The notes beneath the pieces are model-generated. The model was not told the origin of the DNA and ran no database searches. It was given only the letters and a program-made list of their open reading frames with translations. DNA of 64,000 nt. Origin: Paulownia fortunei. Taxonomy: Eukaryota > Streptophyta > Magnoliopsida > Lamiales > Paulowniaceae. Positions 25,313 to 38,879 of the stretch are shown one piece after another (the first letter of the stretch is position 1; every line of letters starts with the position of its first letter). The position numbers were made by a program, and so were the translations under genes. Location: NCBI GenBank assembly GCA_019321725.1, contig CM033114.1:18704278-18768277 (forward strand). The letters are read 5' to 3'.

Positions 25313-28300
25313 AGATCACATTTTATTTCTATTTTGAGTATCCCTTCTTATTTTTCCTAGCACCAAAAATTATATGTATTTGTTTGTCGAATTTCATTTT
25401 AGTTTCTTCCTATTTTGGGTTCGAGCTTTTTGACGATATTATTCATCATATTTAACTAATTGTCGATGTTATTGATATAATAATGTATTTTATACGACAT
25501 AATTTTTAATAAATATTTTCCTTGTTCTCCAATTTTTCATTCTTAATTCTTGGGATCCACCAATATAAACTTAATTTTGTTACATGTATTTAATATTTGA
25601 CTTGATACATAGGTGTGACATTGAGTTCAATATATTTTTTTGTGTATTAGATATCAAAGTTCTTTTTTTTTTTTTTTTTGAGGAAAAATAGCAAGAATTG
25701 GATATTGCTTGCATTCTAGAACAGATTCAAATTCTTGAATTTGGTTCCAATTTTCATCAGCATGAGTTGACAACAATTTAATGTGAATGATTTCATCAAC
25801 GAGGACTAAAATTTATATTAAAAGAAAACCCAAAAACTAGGAGAATAATTAAAAAAATAAATTCTAATTTAAATAGGAATTAATTCTGGTAATAAAACTG
25901 GGCGTCAGTGATGATTCTTAACAGAGTCAACTCAAGCATTAAACAAAAACATAGGACAAATCACAAATATATACACTTAAACGTTGTGAAGTAATATATT
26001 AATGAAATTTCAGAAATAATACTAAGTAAATTGACTCATCCATTCCCAAAAAAAAAATGTCCAATATTATGAACTCGATTTTTATTTCTTTCATAATATT
26101 CTTCTTTTATTATTTAAATTTCTATTGTATTGTTTATTTTAAATTATTAAGATCTACTTAATTTAAATCACTGTATTTCCAGAATCTAATTAAGTAGGAA
26201 AAAAAGTTTTTTTTTTATGCAGAACATAAAATTCAAACTTAAATCTTGTATCGTGTTATATTTTAAATTCATACACTTGATTTGTATTAATAATATTATA
26301 ATAAAATATAAAATACGAATTGCAATATACGGATCCAAAGTGCATTTTACAAGACAATTTTTTTTTCTCTCTTTTGTTTTAGAAGAAATGTTCAATAACA
26401 ACTCATTGAATACGAATAATTACACCAAAAATTAAATTTTAATATAAAAAATTATTATGAGAATAGACTAGCACCCGAGGACTGAAACCTAAAACTTCTA
26501 GATTTAAAGCACTTAAATAAGACCTCATTGGCTTTTTGAATGAAATGTACACTATAGATTAATGTATATAATTTGTTATTTTATGTTGATAATGAATTGT
26601 GATTTTGGAATAAATGACACAAAATTGACTTTCTTTCATAGAAAAGTTCAAGTAGGACATCCAATCTGTGGAATCAACAGAGCATATAACCATTGAAAAT
26701 TTCATGAACCACTAATATTCAAATCTTAATTTCAATTTCATAATGCATGATTAAGTCATCAAGACTCAATAAGTAATTAAAAAATGCGACTTTTGTCCAT
26801 TATTTTAGGAAAATATTTGATTTCCATTAGTTTGTAACTTTGTAGGATTAGATGTGTGTGCATTAAATTAATTTCAAAATACATATTGTGAGTAGCTTTT
26901 TATATGCCATTAATTATCATATTTAAATTGTGATTGACATCTTTATATATATATATATTGTCTTTATTTAAAAAATAACAAAAAAAAAACATTTATGGGT
27001 TCAATCAATCCAGTCCATAGTTTGACTGTAATCATAAAGAATCTTGAAGTTTGAAAAGAAGTAAGGAAAATAAAGAATTGCCCCTCATTTCCTCCATGAA
27101 TAATTGATTTTTCAACCTCCATGTTTCTAGAGGAATATATCCAATAAAAGTGAGAAATAAAATAAATTTTGAATGTCTAATGGGGCATTTAATCTTCAAG
27201 ATTGTGAAGTCATCCTTGGAAGATTAAGTAGTAACCACATCAGAAAAATTTTCTGACAATGGAAAAGGACCAATGTGAAAATTGGCTCAATCCTATGCAT
27301 TTGGATGATATTTAAAATTAAAATTTTAAAATTTTACGAGTATGATATTTTGAGTTTAAATTTCACGATAATGTATGAATATGTATTTTATTTATGTGAG
27401 TTTGTTATTTTTTATTTATCATAATTTATTCCTTATTGTAATTTTTTTTAATTTTTGAATGCTGTGAGGCTTTTCTCAACACAAATTTCCACAATTTCAT
27501 GTATATTATTGACCAAATCCTCTACATATTAATAAAGGGTTTTTATTAAACAACTCAAACAATTTCTAAATTAAAAGATCATAAAAAAAATCGATTTAAT
27601 AATTATGGGAATTGTGCACTGCACAGCTATAAGAAAACACAAAAAAATTGTACCAATATATTTCACATGCTTGTACTTCATATGAAGTAGTACATCTTTT
27701 CTTATGTAGTACCATGGGGATAAAGAGTATATTTGTACTACTAATAATACCACTCAAAAAGTTAAAAAAGTAGTAATTTAGGTCCACAAAATAATGAAAT
27801 ATGCCTTCCTTCTAAGGGATCCCAAATCATTTGGTCTCCAATCCAAAATTATGCAATTTATGTACAACCACTTTAGATCATAAATGCAATTTATGTTCAA
27901 CCACTTTAGGTCATAAATTTCATGATATTGATGATTTGTACTAATGTGTATTCATTTTATTTTATTTTAATTACACTAATGTTTATTCGTGTAGATACCC
28001 ACTTCTCCCCTTATATAGTACAACTTATCATATTCATGGATCAATTGGATTGTTCGATATCTGTAATGCACGAATATTTTAAAAGACAGTCGTCTTTGAA
28101 TCAGATACGCACTATTATTTAATTACTTTTTGATAATGTTGTTGATGATACGTTTTCAAATATACTTAAAAATTATGTAAAAAGCGAAGTGTCGTTTGTA
28201 TCAGATGCGCACACCCACCCTTTTCAAACATTCTTGATATTTGATGTTTTAAAATATATTTAAAAGATTTTGGATAGATGAAAAGCTTGTCAAAGTGTAA

Positions 28301-28330
28301 TTTGGACTACTTGGAGACCCTTGTGAAATG

Positions 28331-30385
28331 TAGTTTAAAGCGTATTGTAAATATAATATAAATATATTTATATTCTTTTTTTTTTCGACATAACTAACAC
28401 TATAAATTATTGATTTAATCAAATTTAAGTTTTTTTGGCACCAATAATGCAACCCTATCTAATTGTAATTTCATTTAATTTATTGTTTATCAGTCACAAC
28501 CAAGATTTTAAATTCACATTAAATATCAAAGGTTATATATTACAATAAATTGTGCCATTAGGATAAATCATGTAATTCAATTTAATACTTTTAGATGCAT
28601 GGATAAAGCTATCAAAAGACTTTTTATATTTTCTTCTTTTTATTTAAAAAAATTATTTTCATTTGATATATAAATAAATATCATAATTACATTTTAGCTT
28701 AGTTGAGGGTGTAAAGATCAAAGTGAACAATAACTTGAAAAATACTAAGTATATATTATAATTATTGGTATTGAGATGGTCTCTTGCAATTTATAAATAT
28801 ATAAATTTTAGGTCTTATATTTCATAAATTTTCTTGTAATGTTGATATTGCAATAAGAATAAAAAAAATGACAGAAAATTTAATTTAACTCTATAAAAAA
28901 TTATTTTATTCAATATAAATAAAAAGAAATGAAAAAAATTGTTCGAAAATCTATACTTAAAAATTTGAAAGGTTATATATTTTCAACAATCTAGTCTAGA
29001 TCAAAGTTGGTAGAATTCGGGAAGGAAAAAATAGAATTCTTACTTCATAGAAACATATTATGAATTTTTTAGAAAAACTTAAAATAAAAAAATTTGGCCA
29101 TTGGTAAACTGAAAATGTAACAGTATACATATATATTGTAAAAAAAAAAATTGAAATTTCAGTGAACTATTTGAGGTTAAAAACAAGACTTATTTATAAG
29201 TTATTTTAAAGCCTTGTGTCCGTCCCTTTATTGATTTATAATTTATAATTCTTGTATATCGATCAATCTACACTTACAGTATGATGATGGATCGATAAAG
29301 TTTCAAATAAATGAACATTTTGAAAATTTATAGAATGGGGTATTATCCAATTGTAAATTATTATATGAAATATGTATAATACATATAATTCAACCCAAAA
29401 CCTTATAAAAATCAAATATGTATAAGGCATATATTATATGGTTCATTCAGAGATATTCATATATGTATCAATTTGTTCAAATGTTTTTTTAAAAAAATAT
29501 TCTTTTTGTTCCATTTTTGTATTAACTTTGACTCGATTTGCACCGAGAGTTGAAGTAGTAACAGTTTCTATAACTGGACTGAGAATTAAATTGGTCATGT
29601 TATTGATTAGTGTTCAATCAGTTGGATTAGTCTAACTGATCTAATAAAAATTAAATTATATTTTTTATTATATTATTTAAAATGATAATATAATAAATTA
29701 ATAGTAATGTATTAAATTTAAAAAATAAAAAAAATAAGTAATCAACTAAAAAATATATCTAACAAAGTTCAAAATTCAAATAATTATATATATATATATA
29801 TAATTAAATACCAACTTTAAAATTTAATCTTTTTCAAAAAAAATACAAAAATACTAAAAAATACAAAAATCTACAAAAAAAAATAATCAATTTTGATCGA
29901 TTTTACCTCATTTTCGATTTTTGTTGTCAACTTAACGAGACCGACAATTCCCCATCGAAACTGTCAATCCGATTCAATTCTGAAAATACTGATAAGTTAA
30001 AAAATAAAATTATTTTTATAAACAAAATCTTATTATAGAAATTATAATTTTTTAAAAAATAAAATATTAAAAAATATATATATATACACATACATAAACT
30101 ATACGAATATTATATGCATTTTTCGAACTGATATATATCGAGACCACAAAAATAACGTGTCTGCGTGCCATGAAGATATGAATTTTTTTTTATTACTAGT
30201 CAGATGTTTTGGGGACAGGTCAACCGCAGCAGGCAACCAGACACCTCTAACAAAGACTACGAAAAGCAAGAAATAATAATAATAAAAAAAAGGAAACAAA
30301 TCAAATCAAATTGCCCGTCAATCTGGTGTGTGTTTCTATTTTCTTTTAAATATTTTTTTTTGCTTTTTCTTCGTTCAAGAATCTG
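28331..30385. other. Intergenic, AT-rich, with one candidate miniature element
   Basis: No gene is visible. At about 29545-29990 the two edges are imperfectly inverted: 'aacagtttctat' and 'ttggtc' on the left against 'gaccgacaatt' and 'gaaactgtc' on the right, which suggests a ~450-bp miniature inverted-repeat element. TA microsatellites occur at about 29786-29802 and 30076-30086. The last ~250 bases are promoter sequence of the copper chaperone gene. Confidence 0.4.
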
Positions 30386-30391
30386 CTGCTC

Positions 30392-30398
30392 TATAAAT
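30392..30398 (+). promoter_or_regulatory. TATA box of the copper chaperone gene
   Basis: A consensus TATAAAT stands 114 bp upstream of the ATG at 30506, in a region that changes from A/T runs to a C/T-rich leader ('cgctctcaaccc', 'tcttctctgac'). The predicted 5' UTR is about 80 bases. Confidence 0.6.
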
Positions 30399-30505
30399 AT
30401 CGCTCTCAACCCAACGCCAAGGTCTCATCCCATTATCATAATCTTCTCTGACTTTTTTGCAACCCAGTGTTATCTTTCTGATCAAAAAGAAAAAAATCAA
30501 TCATC

Positions 30506-32360
30506 ATGTCTCAGGTGAGTTTTTTTTTATTTTTCCTGAAATTAGTAGAATGATCTTGGTATTATATTTCGTGGAATTATTTCATGCGATTTAATGATAG
30601 CCCATGATGTCTTTCTTCTGTTCTTTAAACTTGATTGGTGATTCTTGGTGGTTTCGCTTAAAACAAGAATGAAAGAATTTGATTTGTGGAATATGTTGAA
30701 GTTGGGTTCAATTTTCTAAGCTAAAAGGGTGAGGAAGTGTATCAATTTGGTTTAAGCATGTTCAAATATGCTAACTTGTGCATAAATTCTGTTGTTTCTT
30801 CATTTAGTTCATTTATTGCCTTGACTTTTTCTTCTGGGATGATTCTTCTTAGTTTCTTTGATTGGATTGCAGTTATCTTTGCTAGTAGAAGCAGCAGAAA
30901 CATTATTACAGATTGAAACCAGTTGTTTGTAGCTGAATCATTTATTTGAAATTTCTTACTTGTGAGTCTTATTCTGGTGATGTTTTCATTTTCCTGAACA
31001 TAAGGGGGAGAAATATTAGGCTAAATTGATGTAATAAGAACTTCAAGGGTTCATTTATAAGTTGCTTATACATTTATGTTAGATCCAATGAGGTTGGTGT
31101 CACATCGGTGGTAGTAATTTTCCGGTGGACTGTTCTAATTCAATTTTGATGATCTTGTATCTTTGTCTCCAATTGCAGACTGTTGAGCTGAAAGTTGGCA
31201 TGTCATGCCAAGGCTGCGTGGGAGCCGTGAAGAGGGTTCTTGGAAAAATGGAAGGTTTGTCACCTTATCTAGATATCAATAACAGGAAGGCCTTAAAGTT
31301 TTTTATTTGGAATTAAAAATACTTACATTTAAAGTTTATATAGACTTTTATCCATTCACCATGTGTCCAGTTCTATGGATCTAAACGTTCTAGTGTCCTC
31401 GTTTCGAAGATATACGTCTCTGATTGCCTTGGTGCTTGATTACTGAAACAATAGAGTTGAGATTTCTTTTTGTGAGGTGGGATTGTTTGGTATAATCAAA
31501 TACTGGTTACATTCTGCATCTTTGATTTGTTAGGGCTTCAATTCTTGTACATTCGGATAGTCTGTTTCATTTACTTAGGAGGGTGCTCTTCTTTTATAGG
31601 CTTATTTCCCTTAATACACAGAGCATGCATGCAGGATGATGATGCTTTTTCATTCATGTGCTTTTAGATTATTTTGTATTGTTTTGGAATAGAATTCATT
31701 TTAAGTGCAACCAAGAGGAGGTCCTCTTGTCTCTCTTTTGTCAGACTCTGAAATCTATATCCTCTTGAAGAGTTTATGATTTCAAAAGAAATGGTAATAA
31801 AAATGGCTTTAGTTGTGATAAATGCCCTCCGGCTAAGTGCTCTAGGAAGATTACTTATTGTTGCATGTTCGAAGCTTGCTGTTGATGATGACTACTGGGA
31901 AAGCACACAAGTGTATGTTTTCATGTGATTATACTATCTGCAAAAGATCTCCTGGTGCCATAGACTACTGCTATTGTTTACCATGTGCCTTAGATGGTGT
32001 ACATCACTAAGATTATATGTTATGAGACTGGAAGTATCATGTTGTTGCATCATGTGGTTAGCATTGCGATTCATTTGTCACCAACTAGCAAATTTTCTGA
32101 GTTTTCATTTTGTGGTGTCTTGTTTTGCAGGTGTTGAATCATTTGACATTGATCTGGAGAAGCAAAAAGTGACTGTGAAAGGCAATGTTCAGCCGGAAGC
32201 AGTTTTGCAGACTGTTTCAAAGACTGGGAAGGCAACTTCCTTCTGGGAAGAAGCCAAGGCACCAGCAGCCGAGGCACCAGCCGCCGAGGCACCACCAGCC
32301 CAGGCACCACCAGCAGCTGAACCAGAATCAAAGCCTACCGAGACTGTTGCTGTTGCATAA
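30506..32360 (+). CDS. CCH: Copper chaperone CCH/ATX1-like with plant C-terminal extension
   Basis: Three exons, 30506-30514 (only Met-Ser-Gln), 31179-31254 and 32131-32360 (TAA), join in frame to 104 aa with GT-AG introns. Residues 1-70 form a heavy-metal-associated domain. The Cu(I)-binding motif MxCxxC is MSCQGC (Met11, Cys13, Cys16). The conserved loop SKTGK and the aromatic Phe-Trp that closes the domain are present. ATX1-type chaperones carry cytosolic copper to P-type ATPases such as RAN1/HMA7. After the domain comes a ~35-residue tail of Ala/Pro/Glu repeats (units like APAAEAP) ending in TETVAVA; such an extension marks the plant CCH branch and is not in yeast ATX1. All key residues are intact, and a TATA box lies upstream. 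Confidence 0.93.
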
Positions 32361-33217
32361 TATACTTGTTTAGTCTGCAAAGAATACAATGTAACTCTAT
32401 TAAGTTTTAAGTACTACATGGAAACAATTTGGTGTGTTGTATTTGGCAAACTTGGCAGCATATGTAATCCTTAATAACTTCTTGCACATGGTCCTATTTT
32501 ACCATGGTATGTGCTTGTTTTCATGTTGCCAAGACAAATGTTTCTCTTTTATTCAAGAAATTGAAGCAGAGGAACTGGAGACAAGGTTTCTGCAGTAGTA
32601 ACATTAATGTTCTGCATTGTTCCAAAAGAATAAAAAATAAAATAACATCAACGTTCAGCACCATAATCATCAAATTTTAATTTATAGGTGTTGGTTGGAT
32701 CGGAAATCATGTTGGCAAGAGTAGTTCTAAATATATTTTCTTGGTCAAGATTTAATTACTTATTTTATATGCTCCGTGAGGGTAAAAGAAATTCAATAAG
32801 TTGCAAAACAATTAGAATTTCACTATCTTTAATTTACATAATGAATACAAAATAATATTTAATGGTAACTTTTTTATTTTATTTTTAATTTTACTTTATA
32901 TATCACTCTTATAATTATGAGATAAGAAAATATATATTATAATTACGACAGCATAAACCTAATGATATGTGTTAAAAATTTGGCCAATAGTATTTGATGA
33001 AAAATTTAGGTGACAATATATTATAATTGTCATCAAAATAATTATTTTTTATTGAACGAATATATATTGTACAAAAAGCTTCTATTTTATTAGATTAAGA
33101 AAACTATGTATCATACATTAAATAAACTAGCACGTCAAAAAGACCAATACCGTTGTAGTCTGTTATTATTGCAATTTACAGTTATAACCACTAACGTGCA
33201 CGAAAGCTTTTCTCCCC
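32361..33217. other. Intergenic; 3' UTR of CCH then AT-rich spacer
   Basis: The first ~200 bases are likely 3' UTR. I see no gene, RNA or clear transposon in the rest. Confidence 0.5.
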
Positions 33218-34931
33218 ATGTCTTTCTGTATCTCGTTTCTTTTGATCATTAACAAATTCAATCATAAGCAATTCATGCTCGACTCATTGTATCTGCGTCC
33301 AACCCAGATGCCCAAACGAGCAATCATTTGCTCGAAATGTATTGGAAACTCAACCTCATTTATGCACAAAAGATGTTCGATAGAATGGCTGTAAGAACCT
33401 TGTCACTTGCACAGCACTAATTTCCTCGTATTCTCAAATGAGCTTGTCGGATGAAGCCTTGAATTGTTTCAGGATCAATGGTTATTGGAGATGGGATTAC
33501 TCGGAGTGAGTGTACTTATGTTGCCACTGCATTGGCTTGTGCTGATATACGGGCTTTGAGAACGGGGAGAGAAATACATGGAAGAACATATAGGACTAAA
33601 TAAAATGTTAATACCTTTCTATTTAATTGTCTGGTTAACTTTTATGGGAAATATGGGTTGTTGAAGTCGGCTAGGCTGGTGTCTGATGTCATAGCAAAGC
33701 CTGAGTACTACTATTTGTGTTTCACTTATAGCTAGTTGTATAAAGTGTGGGGAGAATGAGGAGGTTTGGGAGTTTTCTTGAGGTCTTTGAGGAAGGGAAT
33801 GAAGGTTAATGAGTTTTCTTATGGGAGCATATTAGGTGCTTGTGCCGCTTTGGGGATTTTGGAAGTTGGAATACAAGTACAGTTCCTGGCTTCTTAAGTG
33901 TGGTTTTAAGATGGATCGGTTATAGTAACCGGCTTGGTTAATTTTCAGTTGAAATGTGCCAGTTGCAGTTAGCATGTAGAGCTCTCAGAGAGGCAGAAAT
34001 GCCTGTTGTGGCAGCTTGGACTGCTTTGATGAGGTTGGGTGCAGCTAAGGAAGGGAAGGGCAGAAAGGCAATTGATCTCTTTCAAGAGTTCCTTTCTACT
34101 GGCTTGAAATGTAGTGAGCACACATTTGCTTCTGAGCTTGGAGCATTAGGTAAGGAAAAAGACATCCAAGGTGGGATGCAGTTCGATTGCTTGATTATAA
34201 AATTGGATTTGAAGCTTTTATTTTTGTTTCCAATGCAGTGTTGGATTTTTATAAAAAATTGGTTGCCTTTAGGAGTCCTATAAGACTTCACGTGAAATGG
34301 ATTTGCGTGATCTTGTTAGCTGGAATGCTTTAATACTGGATATGTGGATACAGGTAATTATAAAGAGGCCATTGGATTTATCCAAAACATGATCCTGGAG
34401 GGATTTGACCTTAATCTTTACATGTATTTTAGTCTCATTTGTGGGGATTTACCTACAACTGTGTGGGGCAAGCAAACTCATTGCTGTGTCACAAAACCTG
34501 GATTAGATTCCAATGTGGTTGTTGGAAGGGCCATCATTAACATGTATGCCAAGTGTGGACGACTGAATGACAATCAAAAAGTTTTTGACATCCTTCCCTA
34601 TAAGAATCTGGTTTCTTGGAATACCATGATCAGAGGGTATGCCCAACATGGGTTTGGTAGACATTTATGACCTTATGCTGAGGAATGGGGTTAAACCTAA
34701 TGATGTTACGTTCATTGGTGTGTTATCTTCCTGTGGACATGTAGGAATTTTAGAGGAGGCATTGCACCATTTTGATTCAATGACCAAAGATTTTGGAATT
34801 ATCAAAGATGGATCTTTAAACCGTCAGTCTATTCCCCGCAAAGGTCAAATAAAAGGAGCTTATGAAATCAATAAAAGTTTTCGTGGAGAGCCAGGTAAAA
34901 TTGTTTGGCAATGCCTTTTATCAAGCTATAT

Positions 34932-35158
34932 TGTGGAAAAATAGAGAAGACAAATGAAGATAAAATCATTTCTATTGTTTATAATTCTGTACAAAGGTCA
35001 CTTATATACAATCAACCCTAACTACAAATAAGGAAACTACTCAATCAAATCAAATCAATCAAATCAAATCAATCTTCTAATTAAGGAAGGTCAATCAAAT
35101 CCTTTAATTGAGAAATCACACTCTAATCATAGGTAATTATAGCTCATACTTTCCTACA
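34932..35158 (-). repeat. 3' LTR of the Copia element
   Basis: 227 bp, in direct orientation with 38880-39092. It has one extra 14-bp copy of a 'caaatcaaatcaat' unit compared with the other LTR. It interrupts the E-motif of the PPR pseudogene. Confidence 0.9.
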
Positions 35159-35165
35159 CTCCCCC

Positions 35166-38100
35166 TTAAGCTGGTGAATATATATTTTCCATTCCCAGCT
35201 TGGAAACCTTCGTTTGAAATGCCGTATTACTTAAACCTTTGGTCAGTACATCTGCAAGCTGGTAGTAAGTAGGCATATAAGGGATACAGATCAATCCACT
35301 TTCTAATTTCTCCTTAATGAAATGTTTGTCAATTTCTATATGTTTTGTTCGGTTATGTTGTACTGGATTATGTGCAATGTTGATTGTAGACTTGTTGTCA
35401 CAGTAAAGTCTCATAGGACCATCCCACCTGATGTTCAAATCTTCCAAAATGATCTTGAACCATAGTAACTCGCAAACCTCTTGGACCATTGCTCGAAATT
35501 CTGCTTCAGCACTGGATCTTGCCACCACATTTTGTTTTTTACTTCTCCATGTTACAAGATTCCCACCAAGGAAGGTACAATACCCGGTTGTTGATCTTCT
35601 ATCTACTATAGACCCAGCATACCCAGCGTAGTCTGCATCGGTGTATGCTTTAAGTACTAGCCCTGTACTTCTTCGAAACAAGATACCCTTTCCTGGAGTT
35701 CCCTTAAGATATTGTAACACCCGGTTGACAGTTTGCGAATGAACCTCCTTTGGATTATGCATAAACTAACTAATCACACTTCCTACATAAGCTATATCCG
35801 GTCTTGTGTGAGAGAGATAAATTAGTCTTCCTACAAGTCGTTGATACCTTCCTTTATCGACAACAACATCTTTCTCAGCCTCTCCAAGTTTATGGTTGGG
35901 ATCTATCGGTGTGCTAACTGGCTTACATCCCAACTTTCTGGTTTCCTTGAGAAGATCTGTAACATACTTTTGTTGGGAGATGAAAATTTCCTTATTTGAA
36001 TACGCAACCTCAATTCCTAGGAAGTATTTCAACCTTCCTAATTCCTTGATCTCAAATTCCTTGGCCAAATAATGCTTCAAAACCTGTCTTTCTTTTTTAT
36101 CGTTCCCTTTTATGATGATATCGTCAACGTATACCAAGAGAGCAGTCACTCCCCCTGAATTTGAATGTTTCACAAACAACGTATGATCCCCTTGACTTTA
36201 TCTGTATGCCATCTTTGTCATAACCTTCGCAAACCTTCCGAACCATGCCCTTGGAGATTGCTTAAGCCCATATAACGCCTTCTTTAGCTTGCACACATGA
36301 TTAGCAGCTATGTTCCTTCCAAATCCCGGTGGAATCTCCATAGAAATTTCCTCTTCAAGATCTCCATGCAAAAATGCATTTTTTACATCAAATTGCTGCA
36401 AATCCCAATTATAATTAGCAGCTAAGGATAATAGAATTCTGACGGTATTCATCTTGGCAACCGGAGCAAACGTCTCTTGATAATCCACTCCATATGTCTG
36501 AGTATATCCTTTAGCTACCAATCTCGCCTTATACCTCTCTAGTGACCCATCTGCTTTATATTTCACTGTGTACACCCACTTGCATCCCACTGGTCTTTTT
36601 CCTGCAGGTAATGGCACCAACTCCCAAGTTTTGTTCTTTTCTAATGCCTGCATCTCAACATTCATAGCTTGTTTCCAATTTTCATTAGATAAACCCTCGG
36701 ATAAATTGGTAGGTATGTGAATACTATTCAAATTTGTAAGAAAACTTCTATGAGTTGGTGAAATTTTTTCAAATGACACAACATGTGAAAGTGGATACAA
36801 AGGATGCTTGGTATACTCCCTAGTTCCCTTCCTAATAGCAATAGGAACATTTAGATCTGAGTTACTATTTGAATGATAGTTTAATTTAGTTTGTAAAGGA
36901 GAGCTAGAAGATGTTACCTCATTTCCAGGGTCCGGGTTAGATCCTCGAACTGGTGCAAGTTCCGGGATTGAAGCTTTCCTTCTCGAGTACACTTCAGCAA
37001 ATGGGGACAGTTGTGTAGGCATGGTTTCAATAGTATGCAAGGGTTCATCAGGCTCAACAAGAGACTTAGGTATAGAATCATCAAACTCAGTTGGAGTTGG
37101 AAGTGTTGGTGTTGACGAGGAAGGAGCAGGGAGCACGGGTGTTAGTGAGGAAGGTAGATTGGAAAGAAAGGAGTCCTTATCTTCCATAACTGTATTCTCC
37201 CCCTGAAGATAAGGAGTGGAAAAGTATGATTCTTTTTCGTGGAAAGTGACATTTACAGAAGTATAAAACTTCTTAGAAGGTGGATGGTAGCACTTATATC
37301 CCTTTTGAGTTGGAGAGTAGCCCACAAAAACACATCTAATTGCCCTTGGATCTAATTTTCCCCTGTTTGAACTATGAACATGGACATAAGACACACACCC
37401 AAAAATCTTAGGAATGAGATTGTTTGAAGTACGTAGGTTAGGGTAGAATTTGGAAAGTATTTCCATAGGACTCTTGAAATCTAAAACTGTAGATGGTAAC
37501 CTATTTATAAGGTATGCGGCTGTTAACACTGCTTCCCCCAATAAGATTTAAGCATTTTGTTTTGAAACAGAAATGCTCGGGTTGTATCAAGAAGATGACC
37601 ATTTTTTCTTTCAGCAATTTCATTTTGTTGTGGAGTGCTTACACATGATGACTCATGAATTATGCCTTTCTTTTGAAAGTATGGAGTTAAAACCTGATTG
37701 AAGTACTCCCTACCATTGTCTGACCTAAATCGTTTGATTTTGACACCAAACTGATTTTGAACCATGATATGGAAATTTGGGAGGACAAAACTCACATCAG
37801 ATTTGTTTTTAAGCAGAAAAATCCAAGAGACTCTAGTGCAATCATCAATGAAGGACACAAACCAAATGTCACTATGGATTAAGGAAAAAGGAACTGAACT
37901 TCTTTTGTTGTTAATTGGAAATGGTACTCGTTTGTGCTTTGCAAGTTCACATACCTCACAATGAAAATTTTCGACATCTAACCCCTTACTTAAAGAAGGA
38001 AACAGAATGTTGAGAGTTCTGAATGATGGATGTCCAAGTCTATGATGATAAAGCCAAATTTTTTCTTTATTGGATAAAGAACGCTCAGAAAAAAATGACA

Positions 38101-38731
38101 AAGGTGACCTGCTCATTTTGACACTCGAATTGCTTGGTGTCTCGAGATAATAAAGCCCATTCCGTTCCTTATCACGTCCGATCGTCTTCCCCGAATCCTG
38201 GTCCTGAAATACGCAGTAAGTGGGGTGAAAAATGACATTACAACACAAATCTTGAGTAAGTTTTTGTATAGAAACAAGACTAGTGGACAACTTTGGAACA
38301 TGAAAAATGTTTTTCAATATAAGTGCAGGACTAATTGGAACATCTCCTATTCCTGCAACAGTGGTTAGTGAACCATCGGCAGTGGTAATCTTTCTATTAC
38401 TTGGACAAAGGTTATAAGTGCTAAATTTCTATGATGAATGAGTCATGTGATCTGTAGCACCTGAATCCATGATCCAAGAATTAGCAAAAGTTTCATCCGA
38501 GACATTTAATCCAATGGAAACGGGAAAATCACCTGAACGTGCAAATGAAGAAATACCTGAAGGTTTCTCAAGAGTCAGTAACAAGTTCCTTAACCTATCA
38601 ATCTCCTGTTTGTTGAGTTCTATGTGCTTTTGAGTCCTTTCTTCTGTTATCTTGGACATGGTGATAGAAAACAAAAAAGAGTTGTGAGTTTTGATTTGGC
38701 AATTAAGGCCTCCAATAATTAGCAACAACAA
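35166..38731 (-). pseudogene. Copia pol polyprotein, broken
   Basis: In order on the minus strand: protease with WIMDSGATDHM (about 38470-38440); GAG-pre-integrase zinc finger HHRLGHPS...CEVC and integrase core with HSDIW, RSDNGREY and AERKNG (38317-37523); reverse transcriptase from WVYTVKYKADGSLERYKARL to YVDDIII (37541-35766); RNase H with TDADYAG and SSAEAEFRAM (35762-35166). Breaks: a stop right after the protease motif (about 38430), a 1-base frameshift at about 37525-37540, and stops at about 36195 and 35765 that look like single C-to-T changes of Gln codons. The integrase also seems to lack about a dozen residues between HSDIW and FVSFIDDCT. It cannot make a full polyprotein. Confidence 0.9.
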
Positions 38732-38867
38732 AGGCTACTGGAGAGAATATGAAATGGATATGGGCAATAAAGGCCCTCTGGTGAGGCTTGGCAATGAAGG
38801 CCAAGAGAGAAACTGCAATGAAGGTCGAAAAAATATAATTCCCTGTTTATGGGTTTATGAGCCTAAA

Positions 38868-38879
38868 GCTCTGATACCA
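38868..38879 (-). promoter_or_regulatory. Primer-binding site of the Copia element
   Basis: On the minus strand it reads TGGTATCAGAGC directly after the 5' LTR, the usual plant Copia site complementary to the 3' end of initiator methionine tRNA. This fixes the LTR boundary and the element's orientation. Confidence 0.9.

Larger units (their letters stand above)
21918..28330. repeat. Segmental duplication, copy B (direct copy of 9950-16700)
   Basis: The counterpart of copy A with the same marker order (see copy A). Copy B carries two insertions that A lacks: about 22183-22928 and 24360-25312. No protein frame is shared by the two copies, so the block appears noncoding. Outside both ends (before about 21918 and after about 28330, 'tttggactacttggaga') similarity to copy A stops. 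The two copies are in the same orientation with about 5.2 kb between them. Confidence 0.85.
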
